From the NCBI GenBank assembly GCA_964544055.1, contig CAZJAA010000003.1:81221-145220 (forward strand): a stretch of DNA of 64,000 bases, given 5' to 3'. This document shows, piece after piece, positions 1-8,716 of the stretch. This DNA comes from SIG299 sp964544055 (GTDB lineage Bacteria; Bacillota; Clostridia; Lachnospirales; Lachnospiraceae). Made by a program: the position numbers and the translations under genes. The first letter of the stretch is position 1. Each line of letters begins with the position of its first letter. The notes beneath the pieces are model-generated. The model had not been told where the DNA came from, ran no database searches, and saw only the letters and a program-made list of their open reading frames with translations.

Positions 1-429
1 CTCGATGGAGAACATAGGATAAGTGCCGTCTTTGACCTTTTCCCATACATCATCATCTATTACCTTGAAGCCGATCCACCAGCCTACCGGAAGTGTTCCA
101 GCCGGAATACCCATAGCAGCCATCTTTTCTTCGGTAAACACCACACTCTCTATGAGAACTGCCGCACCGCCTCTTTCGTGCATTTCTCCGCCTTCACGAT
201 AGAGAAGAACGAAATTATATGCTGCATTTTCCAATTCTTCCGGCTCTACAATATCTTTCTGCCAGTCCTCAATTACTTCTCCGTCTGCTCTGATCGCCAC
301 ATTCGCCCAGCCAAAGGCAAGGTGTTTTTCATCGTCAGACTTCAAAATCGCAAATCTGCCTTTTTTTACTGTGGAACTCTCAGACAGATTTATTTCTGAT
401 TTTTGAATCATATCCGAAAACTTTTTCAC
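1..429 (-). CDS. Phage XkdF-like protein, C-terminus cut by window edge
   Basis: Only the first 143 codons are inside the window; the frame is open to base 1. Translation from a GTG at 429 gives a protein containing FGWANVAIRADGE, a DIVEPEELE stretch and VGWWIGFKV, which I recognise as the XkdF family of PBSX-like phages. XkdF is often described as a putative prohead-protease-type domain, but no catalytic residue can be assigned here. A GGGAG ribosome site lies about 8 bases before the GTG. It sits directly downstream of the head morphogenesis gene in the leftward late operon, which fits a capsid maturation role. The role is inferred from family and position. Confidence 0.75.
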   Translation of the reverse strand, partial: MKKFSDMIQKSEINLSESSTVKKGRFAILKSDDEKHLAFGWANVAIRADGEVIEDWQKDIVEPEELENAAYNFVLLYREGGEMHERGGAAVLIESVVFTEEKMAAMGIPAGTLPVGWWIGFKVIDDDVWEKVKDGTYPMFSIE

Positions 430-444
430 TGTATCACTCCCTTC

Positions 445-1398
445 TCATATTATCTGTGGTGGACTTTCTTCGATGTACTCTATCGCACAAGCACATCGTG
501 GGTGTGCAGGTGGTAACATCTTCTGTCCTACAAATAACAGTTTCCCGCCAAATGAGAAACTGTCGTTCATTTCAATTTCCATACCTTCCAGAGAAGCACA
601 TACTTCGCATACTGCATCGTCTCCGGATGTACTCCAACGCTTTTTTACAACACCGAGTAATTTCTGCTCCTGAGCCTGTCGAACTCCCTCGTCAGCACCT
701 CGGTTATACGCAAATGCACTTTCTGTCTGGGCGATTGTCATAGCTCTTTCCCTGTGCTGTCTTTCGGCATACTTTTGTGCGGCATCCCTTGCCTTCCTGC
801 GTATATTTTCCGTTTTCATGCGTGGGTGTTCTTTTCTCAGATTCGCCACGATGCTGTCATAGTATCTTGCATTGGCTTTTGCCTGTCCTTCTGTAAGTCC
901 GATACACGGTCTTATCATTCTTGCAAGTTCATCTACTGTATGAGCATCACGCATTTTCTTCGATAACAAGGCCGATATTGCCTTTTTCTGCTCTTCCATG
1001 CAGGAAGTAACAAAATTGGCGCCACGCTCGCTTATCCAGCTTGTGATGCCCGGTGTCTGCGTATTAAATTCAAAGATGAGACCGTCCAATAGGGGTTGCC
1101 CTGTCGGGCCTGCTATAATTGCTTTTTCCCATACCTCTCCGAACTTCTCCGCAACAAGTACCGAGTAATCGTGAGACCACTCCATAAGCGTCTGCTGGCT
1201 TATCTCACCATTCAGTATTGCTTGCCGGAGTTCCTGGTATGTGATAGCGTCCTGCTGATCCTGCCAAAAACCGCAAAGGATTTCTGCAGGTTCGTCACAT
1301 TCAGTATCAAGAAAATCTTTCAGCCTCCGTAAGACTTCCCTGCCGTTTACCGTTTTTTTCTTTCTGATCCGCTTTGCCGGAATTATCCTGAACGACAT
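445..1398 (-). CDS. Phage head morphogenesis protein (Mu gpF / SPP1 gp7 type)
   Basis: 317 residues. The C-terminal third carries the family signature: AQTESAFAYNRG, then VCEVCASLEG and PPAHPRCACAIEYI, with the paired cysteines and HPRC typical of phage Mu F-like minor head proteins (PF04233). In related phages a few copies enter the prohead with the portal. The start is ATG at 1398 with GGAAGG upstream; the gene overlaps the portal gene by 16 bases, so translation is probably coupled. The order portal, then this gene, then an XkdF-like gene is the usual head-module order. Confidence 0.85.
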   Translation of the reverse strand: MSFRIIPAKRIRKKKTVNGREVLRRLKDFLDTECDEPAEILCGFWQDQQDAITYQELRQAILNGEISQQTLMEWSHDYSVLVAEKFGEVWEKAIIAGPTGQPLLDGLIFEFNTQTPGITSWISERGANFVTSCMEEQKKAISALLSKKMRDAHTVDELARMIRPCIGLTEGQAKANARYYDSIVANLRKEHPRMKTENIRRKARDAAQKYAERQHRERAMTIAQTESAFAYNRGADEGVRQAQEQKLLGVVKKRWSTSGDDAVCEVCASLEGMEIEMNDSFSFGGKLLFVGQKMLPPAHPRCACAIEYIEESPPQII

Positions 1399-2798
1399 TG
1401 TTTACCCCTTCCTAATCGCTTTTTTGCTTCTTCCGCCTTTTGGTCGGGTATTTCTTCCCCTTCCTCATTTGGTTCGCTCCCTGCGGCTGTTTCGGGCTCT
1501 GGAGGCTGATTCTGTTCCTGCTGTTCCTGTCGTGTTCGGTCTATTTCTCTTGTGTCAGATGTTCTTTCCGGGAGATGCCCTATCTGTCTGATATAGTCCT
1601 CCAGGCTATCGTCAGGCACTAATAAACCGATGCCTGTCATATCCTTAATGAACGCTGATACCTTCGTGATGTCGGCATCTTCAATGTCTCCGTGTGTCAT
1701 TCTCGGATATTCTGTAATTCCTGAGAAATGCTCTCCGTTAATATCTATGAGTGCCGGTATTCCCTGACTATTGAATGTCTCGCATATAATGTCGAGGTAA
1801 GCGCCTATCGCAACCGCAAATAACTCTGTCTTATCCGAGCTCAAAGCCCAGCTTCCTGTTTCGGAATGTCCTAAGAAAATAAAATCCGCCAGTACCGTCA
1901 TTGCAATTCGGGTATCGTAGCGGTTTATGATTGCGTTTGTGTCAAATTGCCGGGTACCGCCGGAACTCAAAAGCTCCAGTTTATAACCGGCAGGAAGTAC
2001 GCACCCTTCCATTTCATCCCTTCGGATATTCTTAACGATGGATTCTAACCCCATTCGTGCAGTCACATTTGCCGGAACGGTATCATCCCACAAATCCAGC
2101 CCTTCCGGTCCGTAGATTACCGGCAGACCTGCAAGGTCTCTTTCAATGCCAATACCTTCTATCTCTTGTATTCTTCGTTTGAAATACCACGATCTGTACG
2201 CATTTCTCAGAATACTTCTGCCTTCCGGATTGTTCTTGCGGCTCTCTGTACGAAACAGCATAGCCTTTTCTATTGGTATCGTGCATTTCTCAAAGTCCGG
2301 CGGTGGTAACTGAGTCATTCCTAACAAGTTATCCTCGTTGTCGTATTCCCACTGGTACAATGTTTCCTGCGCTCTGATAGGCAGTTTCTTCCAGCCGATA
2401 AGACCGTCATTATACTTACTTTTCGTGCGATGGTCCTTTGTGTTACCCATCCTTCTCTTATACACGATTTCGTGAAAGCTCCAGCCGTATGTGAGGAAAG
2501 ACAGGATTTCCGAGATTGTGTCAATCCAGGTGTCCTGCATATCGTCCATACAGCTTTCAACAAATTCAGCCGCTTCTTTATCGGCAGCAGTATCTCCACC
2601 GGGTTCAATGTTCCAGTCGCATTGACGCACCAGCATCTTAATGGCAAAAAGGATAGCGCCTACAACATCGTCATTCTCTGACATTTCTCTGTAAGTCTCT
2701 ATCCCTCGCTTGCCTCTGAGTTCATGCAGAAATTCTTCATACACCATACCGCCATATCTTCTCTGACCTATGCGGCCGATTTCTTTGCTTCCAGCCAT
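1383..2798 (-). CDS. Phage portal protein (DUF935 / Mu gp29-like)
   Basis: 471 residues. The N-terminal part (NDDVVGAILFAIKMLVRQCDW) and the middle (FRTESRKNNPEGRSILRNAY, then WYFKRRIQEIEG) match the gp29-like portal family that forms the DNA gate at the capsid vertex and docks the terminase. The C-terminal 60 residues are rich in E, P and Q and look disordered. It follows the large terminase gene with 11 bases between them. Family assignment is by recognised motifs and position; no other function is likely. Confidence 0.85.
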   Translation of the reverse strand: MAGSKEIGRIGQRRYGGMVYEEFLHELRGKRGIETYREMSENDDVVGAILFAIKMLVRQCDWNIEPGGDTAADKEAAEFVESCMDDMQDTWIDTISEILSFLTYGWSFHEIVYKRRMGNTKDHRTKSKYNDGLIGWKKLPIRAQETLYQWEYDNEDNLLGMTQLPPPDFEKCTIPIEKAMLFRTESRKNNPEGRSILRNAYRSWYFKRRIQEIEGIGIERDLAGLPVIYGPEGLDLWDDTVPANVTARMGLESIVKNIRRDEMEGCVLPAGYKLELLSSGGTRQFDTNAIINRYDTRIAMTVLADFIFLGHSETGSWALSSDKTELFAVAIGAYLDIICETFNSQGIPALIDINGEHFSGITEYPRMTHGDIEDADITKVSAFIKDMTGIGLLVPDDSLEDYIRQIGHLPERTSDTREIDRTRQEQQEQNQPPEPETAAGSEPNEEGEEIPDQKAEEAKKRLGRGKQCRSG

Positions 2799-2809
2799 CT
2801 GTTCTCACC

Positions 2810-4252
2810 TCACTTCCAATAACTGCTCTTTCCTAAACTTGTATCTGTCGGTGGTGCTGAATATGTTCCTCCATTCTCAACTTCCGAGAAGGCTGAACTG
2901 CTTGCGTCCACCATATCCTTGAATTTTGACTGCGGGAAGTTCTCCAACTGATTGAAGTACATCTCATTCCAGTCTGCTATCAGCACATCTACATTTCCTT
3001 TATCCATTCCTTCAAGCCCAAGCCACTGTGCTGAAAACGGCTCTGCTCTTGTAACCTTATCTCCGGATTCCTGCAATATCTTCACAATAAATCCAGCAAG
3101 GAATTTCAGAAAACTTACTGCCTGTGCCTTTCCTGCCTGTCCTGGATCCTGCGGAAGTCTAGTTGTTACCCTTCCGTATTTCGCACGGTCTGCGGCACAA
3201 GTCATTTTTATTAACTCTCTTACCTCTGCTGAGTCGGAGCGCTGATTGATTACATCTGCCACGATATAACGACCATTCTTTCGTTTTCCTATCAGCACAC
3301 TTGCCGTATAAGCCGGATCGCCTTTCTCGTCCTCTGAGGTAGCCGCAAGGTCCCATCCTCTCGCCCACACGATAACATCCGTAGGCAGATTCTCCAGCAT
3401 ATTGACTTTTGTTCTCTTGAACATAAGACCTGCTGCCGCTTTAATCTTCCAGTTACCTTTCAGCAGTCGCTCTCTTTCTACAAGCGCAAGTGCCTGGAGG
3501 TTGGCTAAATATCCGGGGTCGTTCTTCATCAGGATTTTATTGTCCTGCAGGGTACTGGCTATGAATGTTACGCTTTTCGGCATCGTTGACGCTTCTTGAA
3601 ACTCCATACCATTCTCCATAGCGGCTGCTATTGCCTCATTCTTGCTGTCGAACCAGTACAGGACTTCATTCAAACGCACCATCCAGCGTACTTTTCCTGA
3701 GCGTTCTGGTATCGGATAGCCGGTTTCCTGATCTATCCACCAGGAAATAAACTCTGCCACCCACGAATCTGCGTCCGGGTTACAGGTTGCCCTTACATAC
3801 GGAGCAACACCGGAGTCTGTTCTGTTTCGTGACAGCATATAGAAAAACTGATATTCGCTAAAGTGTGTCAGCTCGTCAAATCCAAGCATTGTAATCTGAG
3901 AACCCTGCCACCCTTCGCAATCATCATCACTTCCTAAGTGTGCGAAATTGACCGTTGCACCGCTTGAAAAGGTCCAGTGTAGTTTTGGTGTCTTTAACGG
4001 ATAGGAACCTTTCACTAGGCTATAAACCTTTCTGGAACTATCCCATAAACCACCTGGGGCTGTAACCTGAGTGTAATCTCGTCTGAAAATTACGGCATTA
4101 AAATTCTTGTTGTTCTTATGCCTCAACGGTTCAAGCAACAGTCCGAATGTTTTTCCTCCACCTGCCGCACCGCCATAAACACAAATATCCGCAGATGTCG
4201 CAAGGAACATTTCCTGTGGACCTTTCTGCGGTGCCAGTACGATTTTACTCAT
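2810..4252 (-). CDS. terL: Phage terminase large subunit
   Basis: 480 residues. The packaging ATPase has a Walker A box GGAAGGGKT at residues 27-35 and a Walker B MLGFDE at 122-127, followed by the SRNR coupling region (LSRNRTDSG). The C-terminal nuclease half contains GWDLAATSEDEKGDPAY, a candidate metal site of the RNase H-like fold. The length is normal for TerL. The start ATG overlaps the TerS stop (ATGAGTAA), which suggests translational coupling. It cuts and pumps phage DNA into proheads together with the small subunit and portal. Confidence 0.93.
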   Translation of the reverse strand: MSKIVLAPQKGPQEMFLATSADICVYGGAAGGGKTFGLLLEPLRHKNNKNFNAVIFRRDYTQVTAPGGLWDSSRKVYSLVKGSYPLKTPKLHWTFSSGATVNFAHLGSDDDCEGWQGSQITMLGFDELTHFSEYQFFYMLSRNRTDSGVAPYVRATCNPDADSWVAEFISWWIDQETGYPIPERSGKVRWMVRLNEVLYWFDSKNEAIAAAMENGMEFQEASTMPKSVTFIASTLQDNKILMKNDPGYLANLQALALVERERLLKGNWKIKAAAGLMFKRTKVNMLENLPTDVIVWARGWDLAATSEDEKGDPAYTASVLIGKRKNGRYIVADVINQRSDSAEVRELIKMTCAADRAKYGRVTTRLPQDPGQAGKAQAVSFLKFLAGFIVKILQESGDKVTRAEPFSAQWLGLEGMDKGNVDVLIADWNEMYFNQLENFPQSKFKDMVDASSSAFSEVENGGTYSAPPTDTSLGKSSYWK

Positions 4253-4712
4253 TCAGATCACCGTCCCTTCCATTATCCGGCAAGTAAATCTGAACATCAT
4301 CGTCACCCTGAGCGTCAATAACCGGATCGGGTCTATCCTGCCAGCGGTCTCTCTGCCGGTTCTTCAACCAGAAGCACTGTGCCGCTACACTTGGCTGGAC
4401 GTGCTTTGTCGTTTTTTCTACTCTTACTGGTTTTACGCTCCCGTCCGAATTGTACTCAACGATTTTCTTTTCCTCTGTGTACTCATATCCTGTCGCCATC
4501 TGATAAAGACTACGGATAACCTTAGCATCAGAAACGCCTTTTCCTTCTGCCAATGCCTTTCCGAATGACTCATGATCTTTAGCCCAGCGGATAATGGTAC
4601 GAACCGAGACACCCATAGCTTCGGCAATCTCGTCGTTAGTGGCGCCCATAGCAGCCAAAGACCACGCCCAGTTATCGTGGTAGAGGGAGTTGTACTTTGG
4701 CTTTGCTGCCAT
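4245..4712 (-). CDS. terS: Phage terminase small subunit-like HTH protein
   Basis: 155 residues. An HTH is visible at about residues 22-42 (GATNDEIAEAMGVSVRTIIRW), followed by ESFGKALAEGKGVSDAKVIRSLYQMATGYEY, a pattern common in TerS proteins of Firmicutes phages. It should recognise the packaging site and stimulate TerL. The gene begins 3 bases after the ParB-like stop codon, has only a weak ribosome site, and overlaps terL by 8 bases, so translation of the three genes is probably coupled. Confidence 0.82.
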   Translation of the reverse strand: MAAKPKYNSLYHDNWAWSLAAMGATNDEIAEAMGVSVRTIIRWAKDHESFGKALAEGKGVSDAKVIRSLYQMATGYEYTEEKKIVEYNSDGSVKPVRVEKTTKHVQPSVAAQCFWLKNRQRDRWQDRPDPVIDAQGDDDVQIYLPDNGRDGDLNE

Positions 4713-4715
4713 AAA

Positions 4716-5621
4716 TTACCTGCCGCTAAGATAGTCGGCACACAAGTATTCGATAAGCTGCCACTTGTTCTTACTTGTGACGGTACCCTCTTTCTCCGCT
4801 TTCTTGATTGCCTGCTGGATAACCTGTGCAGACTCTCCGGGTACCGCATTACTTCCGAACAGCTTTGTGAGATAGGTCCAGTCCTCTTCCTCGTCAAAGC
4901 CTGCATCGTCCATTTTCTCGTTGACGCTCTGTATCATCGAATGAATTGCGGCACCCACATTTCTGATGTCCGTAAATTTCTGATACTTGCTGAGTGTTTC
5001 GATGAACTGCTTGCACTGCTCGTAGGGGGCAACACCAATAATCTCCGGTGCTGTGGTTTCCAGATTCTTTACCAGCACATCCATATCCTTTACCTGATGC
5101 GGAAGGAATGAGAACACCACCGTCTTGAAATCAAACTGAACGGCCGGGGAAAGCATCTTGTCGTACTGTTCCAACGGCTCCTCCAGTATGTCCTTACCGA
5201 CAAAACTCTCGATCATATCATCTACATCATCAATCATCTTCACGATTTCTCTCAATGTACTATCATCATCAAAACCGGAGATTGCATTGTGAGCCAACTG
5301 CTTTGCCGCTATCTTGCTTCTGGAAAGACCACTCACATCTACGATGGCGATAATTTCCTTCATGCCTGCTGCCCTTGCACTCTTTACCCTGTGATGCCCG
5401 GAGATAATCTCTATCTTCTCACCCACAAGACAAAAAAGAGGCAGGCTCTCCAACTGCCCTCTGTTCTTGATGTTGGCAGTCAACTGATCCTGCATTTCAT
5501 TTTTCATTATTCGTGCGTTGATGTCCTGCTCCTTCACCTTATCCAGCGGAACCTTTGCGATGATAAGACCGAAACCCATATCATAAATTACTTCGTAGTT
5601 TTTTGTCTGTTCTTCTGCCAT
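4716..5621 (-). CDS. ParB-like nuclease-domain protein of the packaging module
   Basis: 301 residues from the ATG at 5621, chosen because AGGAGG lies 8 bases before it; a longer frame would start at 5642. The ParB/sulfiredoxin-like fold is shown by QLTANIKNRGQLESLPLF and the EIISGHHRVKSARAAG motif at about residues 72-86, followed by the LSRSKIAAKQLAHNAISG helix. The C-terminal half has no domain I know. The gene overlaps the methyltransferase-like gene by 34 bases and precedes TerS, so the three are one translational unit. Family members can be DNA nucleases or CTP-dependent DNA clamps. Here a role in DNA modification or packaging choice is inference only. Confidence 0.78.
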   Translation of the reverse strand: MAEEQTKNYEVIYDMGFGLIIAKVPLDKVKEQDINARIMKNEMQDQLTANIKNRGQLESLPLFCLVGEKIEIISGHHRVKSARAAGMKEIIAIVDVSGLSRSKIAAKQLAHNAISGFDDDSTLREIVKMIDDVDDMIESFVGKDILEEPLEQYDKMLSPAVQFDFKTVVFSFLPHQVKDMDVLVKNLETTAPEIIGVAPYEQCKQFIETLSKYQKFTDIRNVGAAIHSMIQSVNEKMDDAGFDEEEDWTYLTKLFGSNAVPGESAQVIQQAIKKAEKEGTVTSKNKWQLIEYLCADYLSGR

Positions 5622-6988
5622 TCGCTTTCCCTCCTTAGCCATTCTGCCAATGTCTGCTGTTCTGTTCTTCCTGTTTTCAATTCAGCCTCATATGTCAGCT
5701 TATAGCCGTTCTGCTTATCCTCTGCCCTGTTTACGAGCTTCATAATGCCTCGTACCTCTTTGTTTTCCGGGTACTTGGTAAGCATTGCTGTACGCATTTT
5801 GACAACCTTTTCTCTGTCGATATTATCCAGCAGGCCGTCTATAAACTCTTTATTCTGTGCCAGCATATAACAAAGGCGACCTAATCTGTATGTCTCATGC
5901 GGCACCTTCATCACATACCAGACAAAAACTGAATCGCTCGCCATCTTCGATATGCCGAATACTCCGGCTACATATCCGTCAATTAGCAGGGCTCTGTTCC
6001 AGGTAGCTGAGGAACCGACGAAGTTATGCGTCCACAGCACTCTGTAATACTGCGCCTGTGCTGCCTTAATCGGAATGACCTGCACTTTGCTTTCTTCTGT
6101 AATCACATAATCTCTCGGCAGCATACTGCAGTCTAACGGTTCCAGCTTACTTTCTGACGGACGCTTAATCTTCTTGCCGTTTGCAAGTGCCGTTGCTTCT
6201 TCCTCTCTGTTGGTAGTGATGTAGGCATTGAGATCTGCTCTTGTTCCTGATCTTGCATATATCGTATATCCTACTGCCTCTCCAGGTCTTTTCTCCTGGT
6301 AGCATAGGACCAGCGCCTTTGCGTCCATGCACATATCATAGAACTGCTTATGCCCTGTCTCTGGATCAAACAACTCATACTCAGGCTCTTTCCATGTCAT
6401 TTTGCCCTGCGTATCATAATACTTCTCATAGCCGGAGAAATAAGTCGGCGGATTCGCTATGACGATAGCTTGCGGATCATCGAGGACTTCCTCCAAATGT
6501 TTCCACATATCCAGTGGTCTATAACTCATACCGTGCAGCAGGTTCTTTGTGACCTCTATCTGCCGGTTGATGCTTGCGATGTGTTCCTCTCTCCTCTGTC
6601 TCAGGTCCACCAAGATATTGTGAAAATACTCGTTGCCTGCGTTCTTTGAAGTTCTGAGGTACAACTGGGCATACAAAGCCGTTGCCGGGTCGAGAAGCTC
6701 TTCATCTGAGAAGCCTTGTGCATGAATTTCTAACGGTTCTAAAGACTGCTCTGTGATTGCATAACCAAGTACGGAAGGCATCATAGCCACATCACTTGTC
6801 TCTATCTGCTCCGGCTTGAACCCATTCTGCACTGCCAGGTTTGACATAGCAAAGGTTCCGGCGCAAGGCTCAACAAATCTTGTATATCCACTCTTTGCCG
6901 CTGTTTCTATCAGCTTCACCAAGAATCTCTGTTCTGATGTTCCAAGACACCCTAAGAACATCGCTCCCGGGTCCATAAAAAATGCCAT
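5588..6988 (-). CDS. Putative antirestriction-type adenine methyltransferase
   Basis: 466 residues. A Rossmann methyltransferase core is suggested by FVEPCAGTFAMSN at residues 38-50 (motif I, SAM binding) and by AIVIANPPTYFSGYEKYYD near residue 180 (motif IV, in which the usual NPPY is NPPT). It resembles phage proteins labelled antirestriction adenine methyltransferase, which would methylate phage DNA to protect it from host enzymes. The large remainder, with an EEESKVQVIPIKAAQAQYYRVLWTHNF-like region, is not a domain I can name. AAGGAG lies 9 bases before the ATG. It is transcribed after a strong hairpin (7033-7084) and overlaps the ParB-like gene. Confidence 0.7.
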   Translation of the reverse strand: MAFFMDPGAMFLGCLGTSEQRFLVKLIETAAKSGYTRFVEPCAGTFAMSNLAVQNGFKPEQIETSDVAMMPSVLGYAITEQSLEPLEIHAQGFSDEELLDPATALYAQLYLRTSKNAGNEYFHNILVDLRQRREEHIASINRQIEVTKNLLHGMSYRPLDMWKHLEEVLDDPQAIVIANPPTYFSGYEKYYDTQGKMTWKEPEYELFDPETGHKQFYDMCMDAKALVLCYQEKRPGEAVGYTIYARSGTRADLNAYITTNREEEATALANGKKIKRPSESKLEPLDCSMLPRDYVITEESKVQVIPIKAAQAQYYRVLWTHNFVGSSATWNRALLIDGYVAGVFGISKMASDSVFVWYVMKVPHETYRLGRLCYMLAQNKEFIDGLLDNIDREKVVKMRTAMLTKYPENKEVRGIMKLVNRAEDKQNGYKLTYEAELKTGRTEQQTLAEWLRRESEWQKNRQKTTK

Positions 6989-7027
6989 TGTCCTTCTCTC
7001 CTTTCTCTGTTTTTGTGAAATTTATAC

Positions 7028-7084
7028 AAAAAGCCGAGGTGCTTCCCTGGTATCAGCCCCATAATTTTTGATACCCACCTCGGC
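7028..7084 (-). terminator. Two-part hairpin with T tract between DUF488-like and methyltransferase genes
   Basis: On the minus strand GCCGAGGTG (7084-7076) pairs with CACCTCGGC (7041-7033), and inside it GGTATC pairs with GATACC. The 3' arm runs into TTTTTG. This is a good intrinsic terminator or attenuator for leftward transcripts, placed inside the late operon. The 179 bases between it and the upstream stop at 7264 hold only a 55-codon frame (7053-7220) without a ribosome site. Confidence 0.65.
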
Positions 7085-7263
7085 ATATTGCACAAAAAGA
7101 CACCGGGCCACAAAGAACACCGGTGTACGTTCCCGAAAAACAAATAAGGCACCGTACCCCTTCGGATGCGATGCCGTTGTTTTTGGACCGGAACCCTGCG
7201 ATGAACAGGAACTCTCTCATGGAATGAAAGCGTGTTGCTTACACCAGTTCCGGATGTATAAAG

Positions 7264-7785
7264 TTAATTCCCTGCCATACCGAACATACCAAACAAGTCC
7301 ATTTGCTGGTAGCTGTTATCCGGCTTCTGAGCCTTCTCGGCAGGTTTCTTGTTGTCCTCTTTTGCTTTGGCTGGCTTCTTTACCTTCGGCGGGTTCGGGT
7401 CCGGCAATTCCTCGATTACCTCTCCGACCTTTTCGGCCCACCACTGAGCGAAAACTGTTCTGTGACACCAATCCTCCGGTATTCTCACATCTTCATAGCA
7501 GAGAAGCACAAGCTCCTTGCCTTCCGCTCTGGCTTTACTATCCAGCCTCATAACCATATCAATGATTCGCTGATCTCCGATGTCTGCCAGTTTGCCATAA
7601 TATGCAGGAATGAATTTCTCCAACTCCATATTCAGCATATAACCTTTCGGCGCCAACGAATAGCACTGCTCTCTTACCGTATATCCCAGTGGAAACTTCG
7701 GTATTCCGATGCTGATTCCTACCGGGTAATACTTGCCGTCCTTCTGCAACTCTTTGTTACTGTATCTGCTTATCCAAATTGCCAT
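7264..7785 (-). CDS. DUF488-like protein with basic, charged C-terminal tail
   Basis: 173 residues. The start at 7785 is chosen because AAGGAG sits 8 bases upstream; an open extension to 8052 is AT-rich, begins at a GTG without ribosome site, and spans promoter-like sequence. The body resembles DUF488: AIWISRYSNKEL at the start, then LVLLCYEDVRIPEDWCHR about residue 115, with the Cys and the WCHR motif typical of that family. After about residue 135 a linker rich in K, P and E ends in QQMDLFGMFGM, a possible clamp-binding-like tail (QxxMDLF). The biochemical role is unknown. It is the first gene of the block downstream of the sigma-like regulator. Confidence 0.62.
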   Translation of the reverse strand: MAIWISRYSNKELQKDGKYYPVGISIGIPKFPLGYTVREQCYSLAPKGYMLNMELEKFIPAYYGKLADIGDQRIIDMVMRLDSKARAEGKELVLLCYEDVRIPEDWCHRTVFAQWWAEKVGEVIEELPDPNPPKVKKPAKAKEDNKKPAEKAQKPDNSYQQMDLFGMFGMAGN

Positions 7786-8067
7786 TTCGACCACTCCTTG
7801 TCTGTTGCTTATATAATAATTATACTTTACAGACGGCTCAAAGTACACTGAAATAGCCTTATTTAATCGTTTGTTTACATTTCTCTGGCTGATTGAGGCA
7901 AGCCCTGAGACCCGCCTCTCTCTGCCGTCAGGGAAGAAAAACAACTGGCTATTTTTTAGGGGTGACATTTGGTTTAACGGCTGATACCATATTACCACTG
8001 GCTTTTTCTCCTTGCAACCTACTCTTTTTCTCCCTGCGTTTTTTATAGCCACAGGGAGCGTTCAAAA

Positions 8068-8667
8068 TCATATTCCAAGCAAGTAAACAGCCACTATTCC
8101 GCAAGCTATCCCTAAGTCCTTGTAGACCGTCTTATCACTTATCTTTTCTACTTCCGCAATCTCCTGTACCGTGTACTGTTTTTCTTTCAGATACATCATG
8201 CTAAGCTCTCTATATCTGCGTTGCATTTCCTCGCTTCCGCTCTTTTCGCACTCATTTCGGTACATTTCCGTTGCTTGTTCGATACGATATACGCAGTATC
8301 TATCTCTCTGCCTGCGCTTCTCCGTATCTTCGATTGTCCTGTCCGCCTTTCCGGCGATCTCATTCACATTTCCCATGAGGTCCTGAATGAATTTCCATCT
8401 CAACTCTATCTGCTCTTCCTCTGTGAACTCTGCTTCTTCCTCCAGGGTGGCTTTAATTCGCCTATACGAGCTGAGCATCTTCTTTGTCTGCTTTACCTTG
8501 TCATTATCCTTTGCCCTCTTGCGTTCCTCTTTTCTCTGTTCTTCACGGAACACTCTCAATGCTTCTTTACCGCCAATGGCTGCTATCTCATTGATTTGGT
8601 CCTGGGTAAGTACAAATCTCGGTACTTCTTTTCTCTGAACTTCTCTTGTCTTTGCTTCCGTTTCCAT
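8068..8667 (-). CDS. Phage sigma-like / ArpU-type late transcription regulator
   Basis: 199 residues, strongly charged. The N-terminal 150 residues are helical and rich in K, E and R (probable coiled coil). The last 45 residues, RELSMMYLKEKQYTVQEIAEVEKISDKTVYKDL, look like a sigma-70 region-4 type HTH, as in late-gene regulators of Firmicutes phages. The clear AAGGAGG site supports the ATG at 8667. Its place between early and late genes fits a role in switching on the terminase-capsid operon; the AT-rich gap 7786-8067 is the likely target. Function is inferred. Confidence 0.6.
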   Translation of the reverse strand: METEAKTREVQRKEVPRFVLTQDQINEIAAIGGKEALRVFREEQRKEERKRAKDNDKVKQTKKMLSSYRRIKATLEEEAEFTEEEQIELRWKFIQDLMGNVNEIAGKADRTIEDTEKRRQRDRYCVYRIEQATEMYRNECEKSGSEEMQRRYRELSMMYLKEKQYTVQEIAEVEKISDKTVYKDLGIACGIVAVYLLGI

Positions 8668-8681
8668 TTGCCGCCTCCTTA

Positions 8682-8710
8682 TTGATTTTCTCGCATTTGC
8701 GTGCTATAAT
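8682..8710 (+). promoter_or_regulatory. Rightward promoter with phage repressor box in its spacer
   Basis: TTGATT (8682-8687), a 17-base spacer and TATAAT (8705-8710) with an extended TG motif. The spacer carries CTCGCATTTGCGTG (8690-8703), a near-perfect inverted repeat CTCGCA-N2-TGCGTG. The same box in the same register lies in the two promoters of the switch region at 17.8-18.0 kb. It faces against the lytic genes. Confidence 0.65.
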
Positions 8711-8716
8711 CTTTCT

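Noticed and set aside
7053..7220. 55-codon reading frame with several cysteines on the minus strand
   Set aside because: No ribosome site, and its end lies in the terminator hairpin; too weak to call a gene.
7786..8052. N-terminal extension of the DUF488-like protein
   Set aside because: Starts at a GTG without ribosome site, AT-rich and promoter-like, and the internal ATG at 7785 has a perfect AAGGAG.
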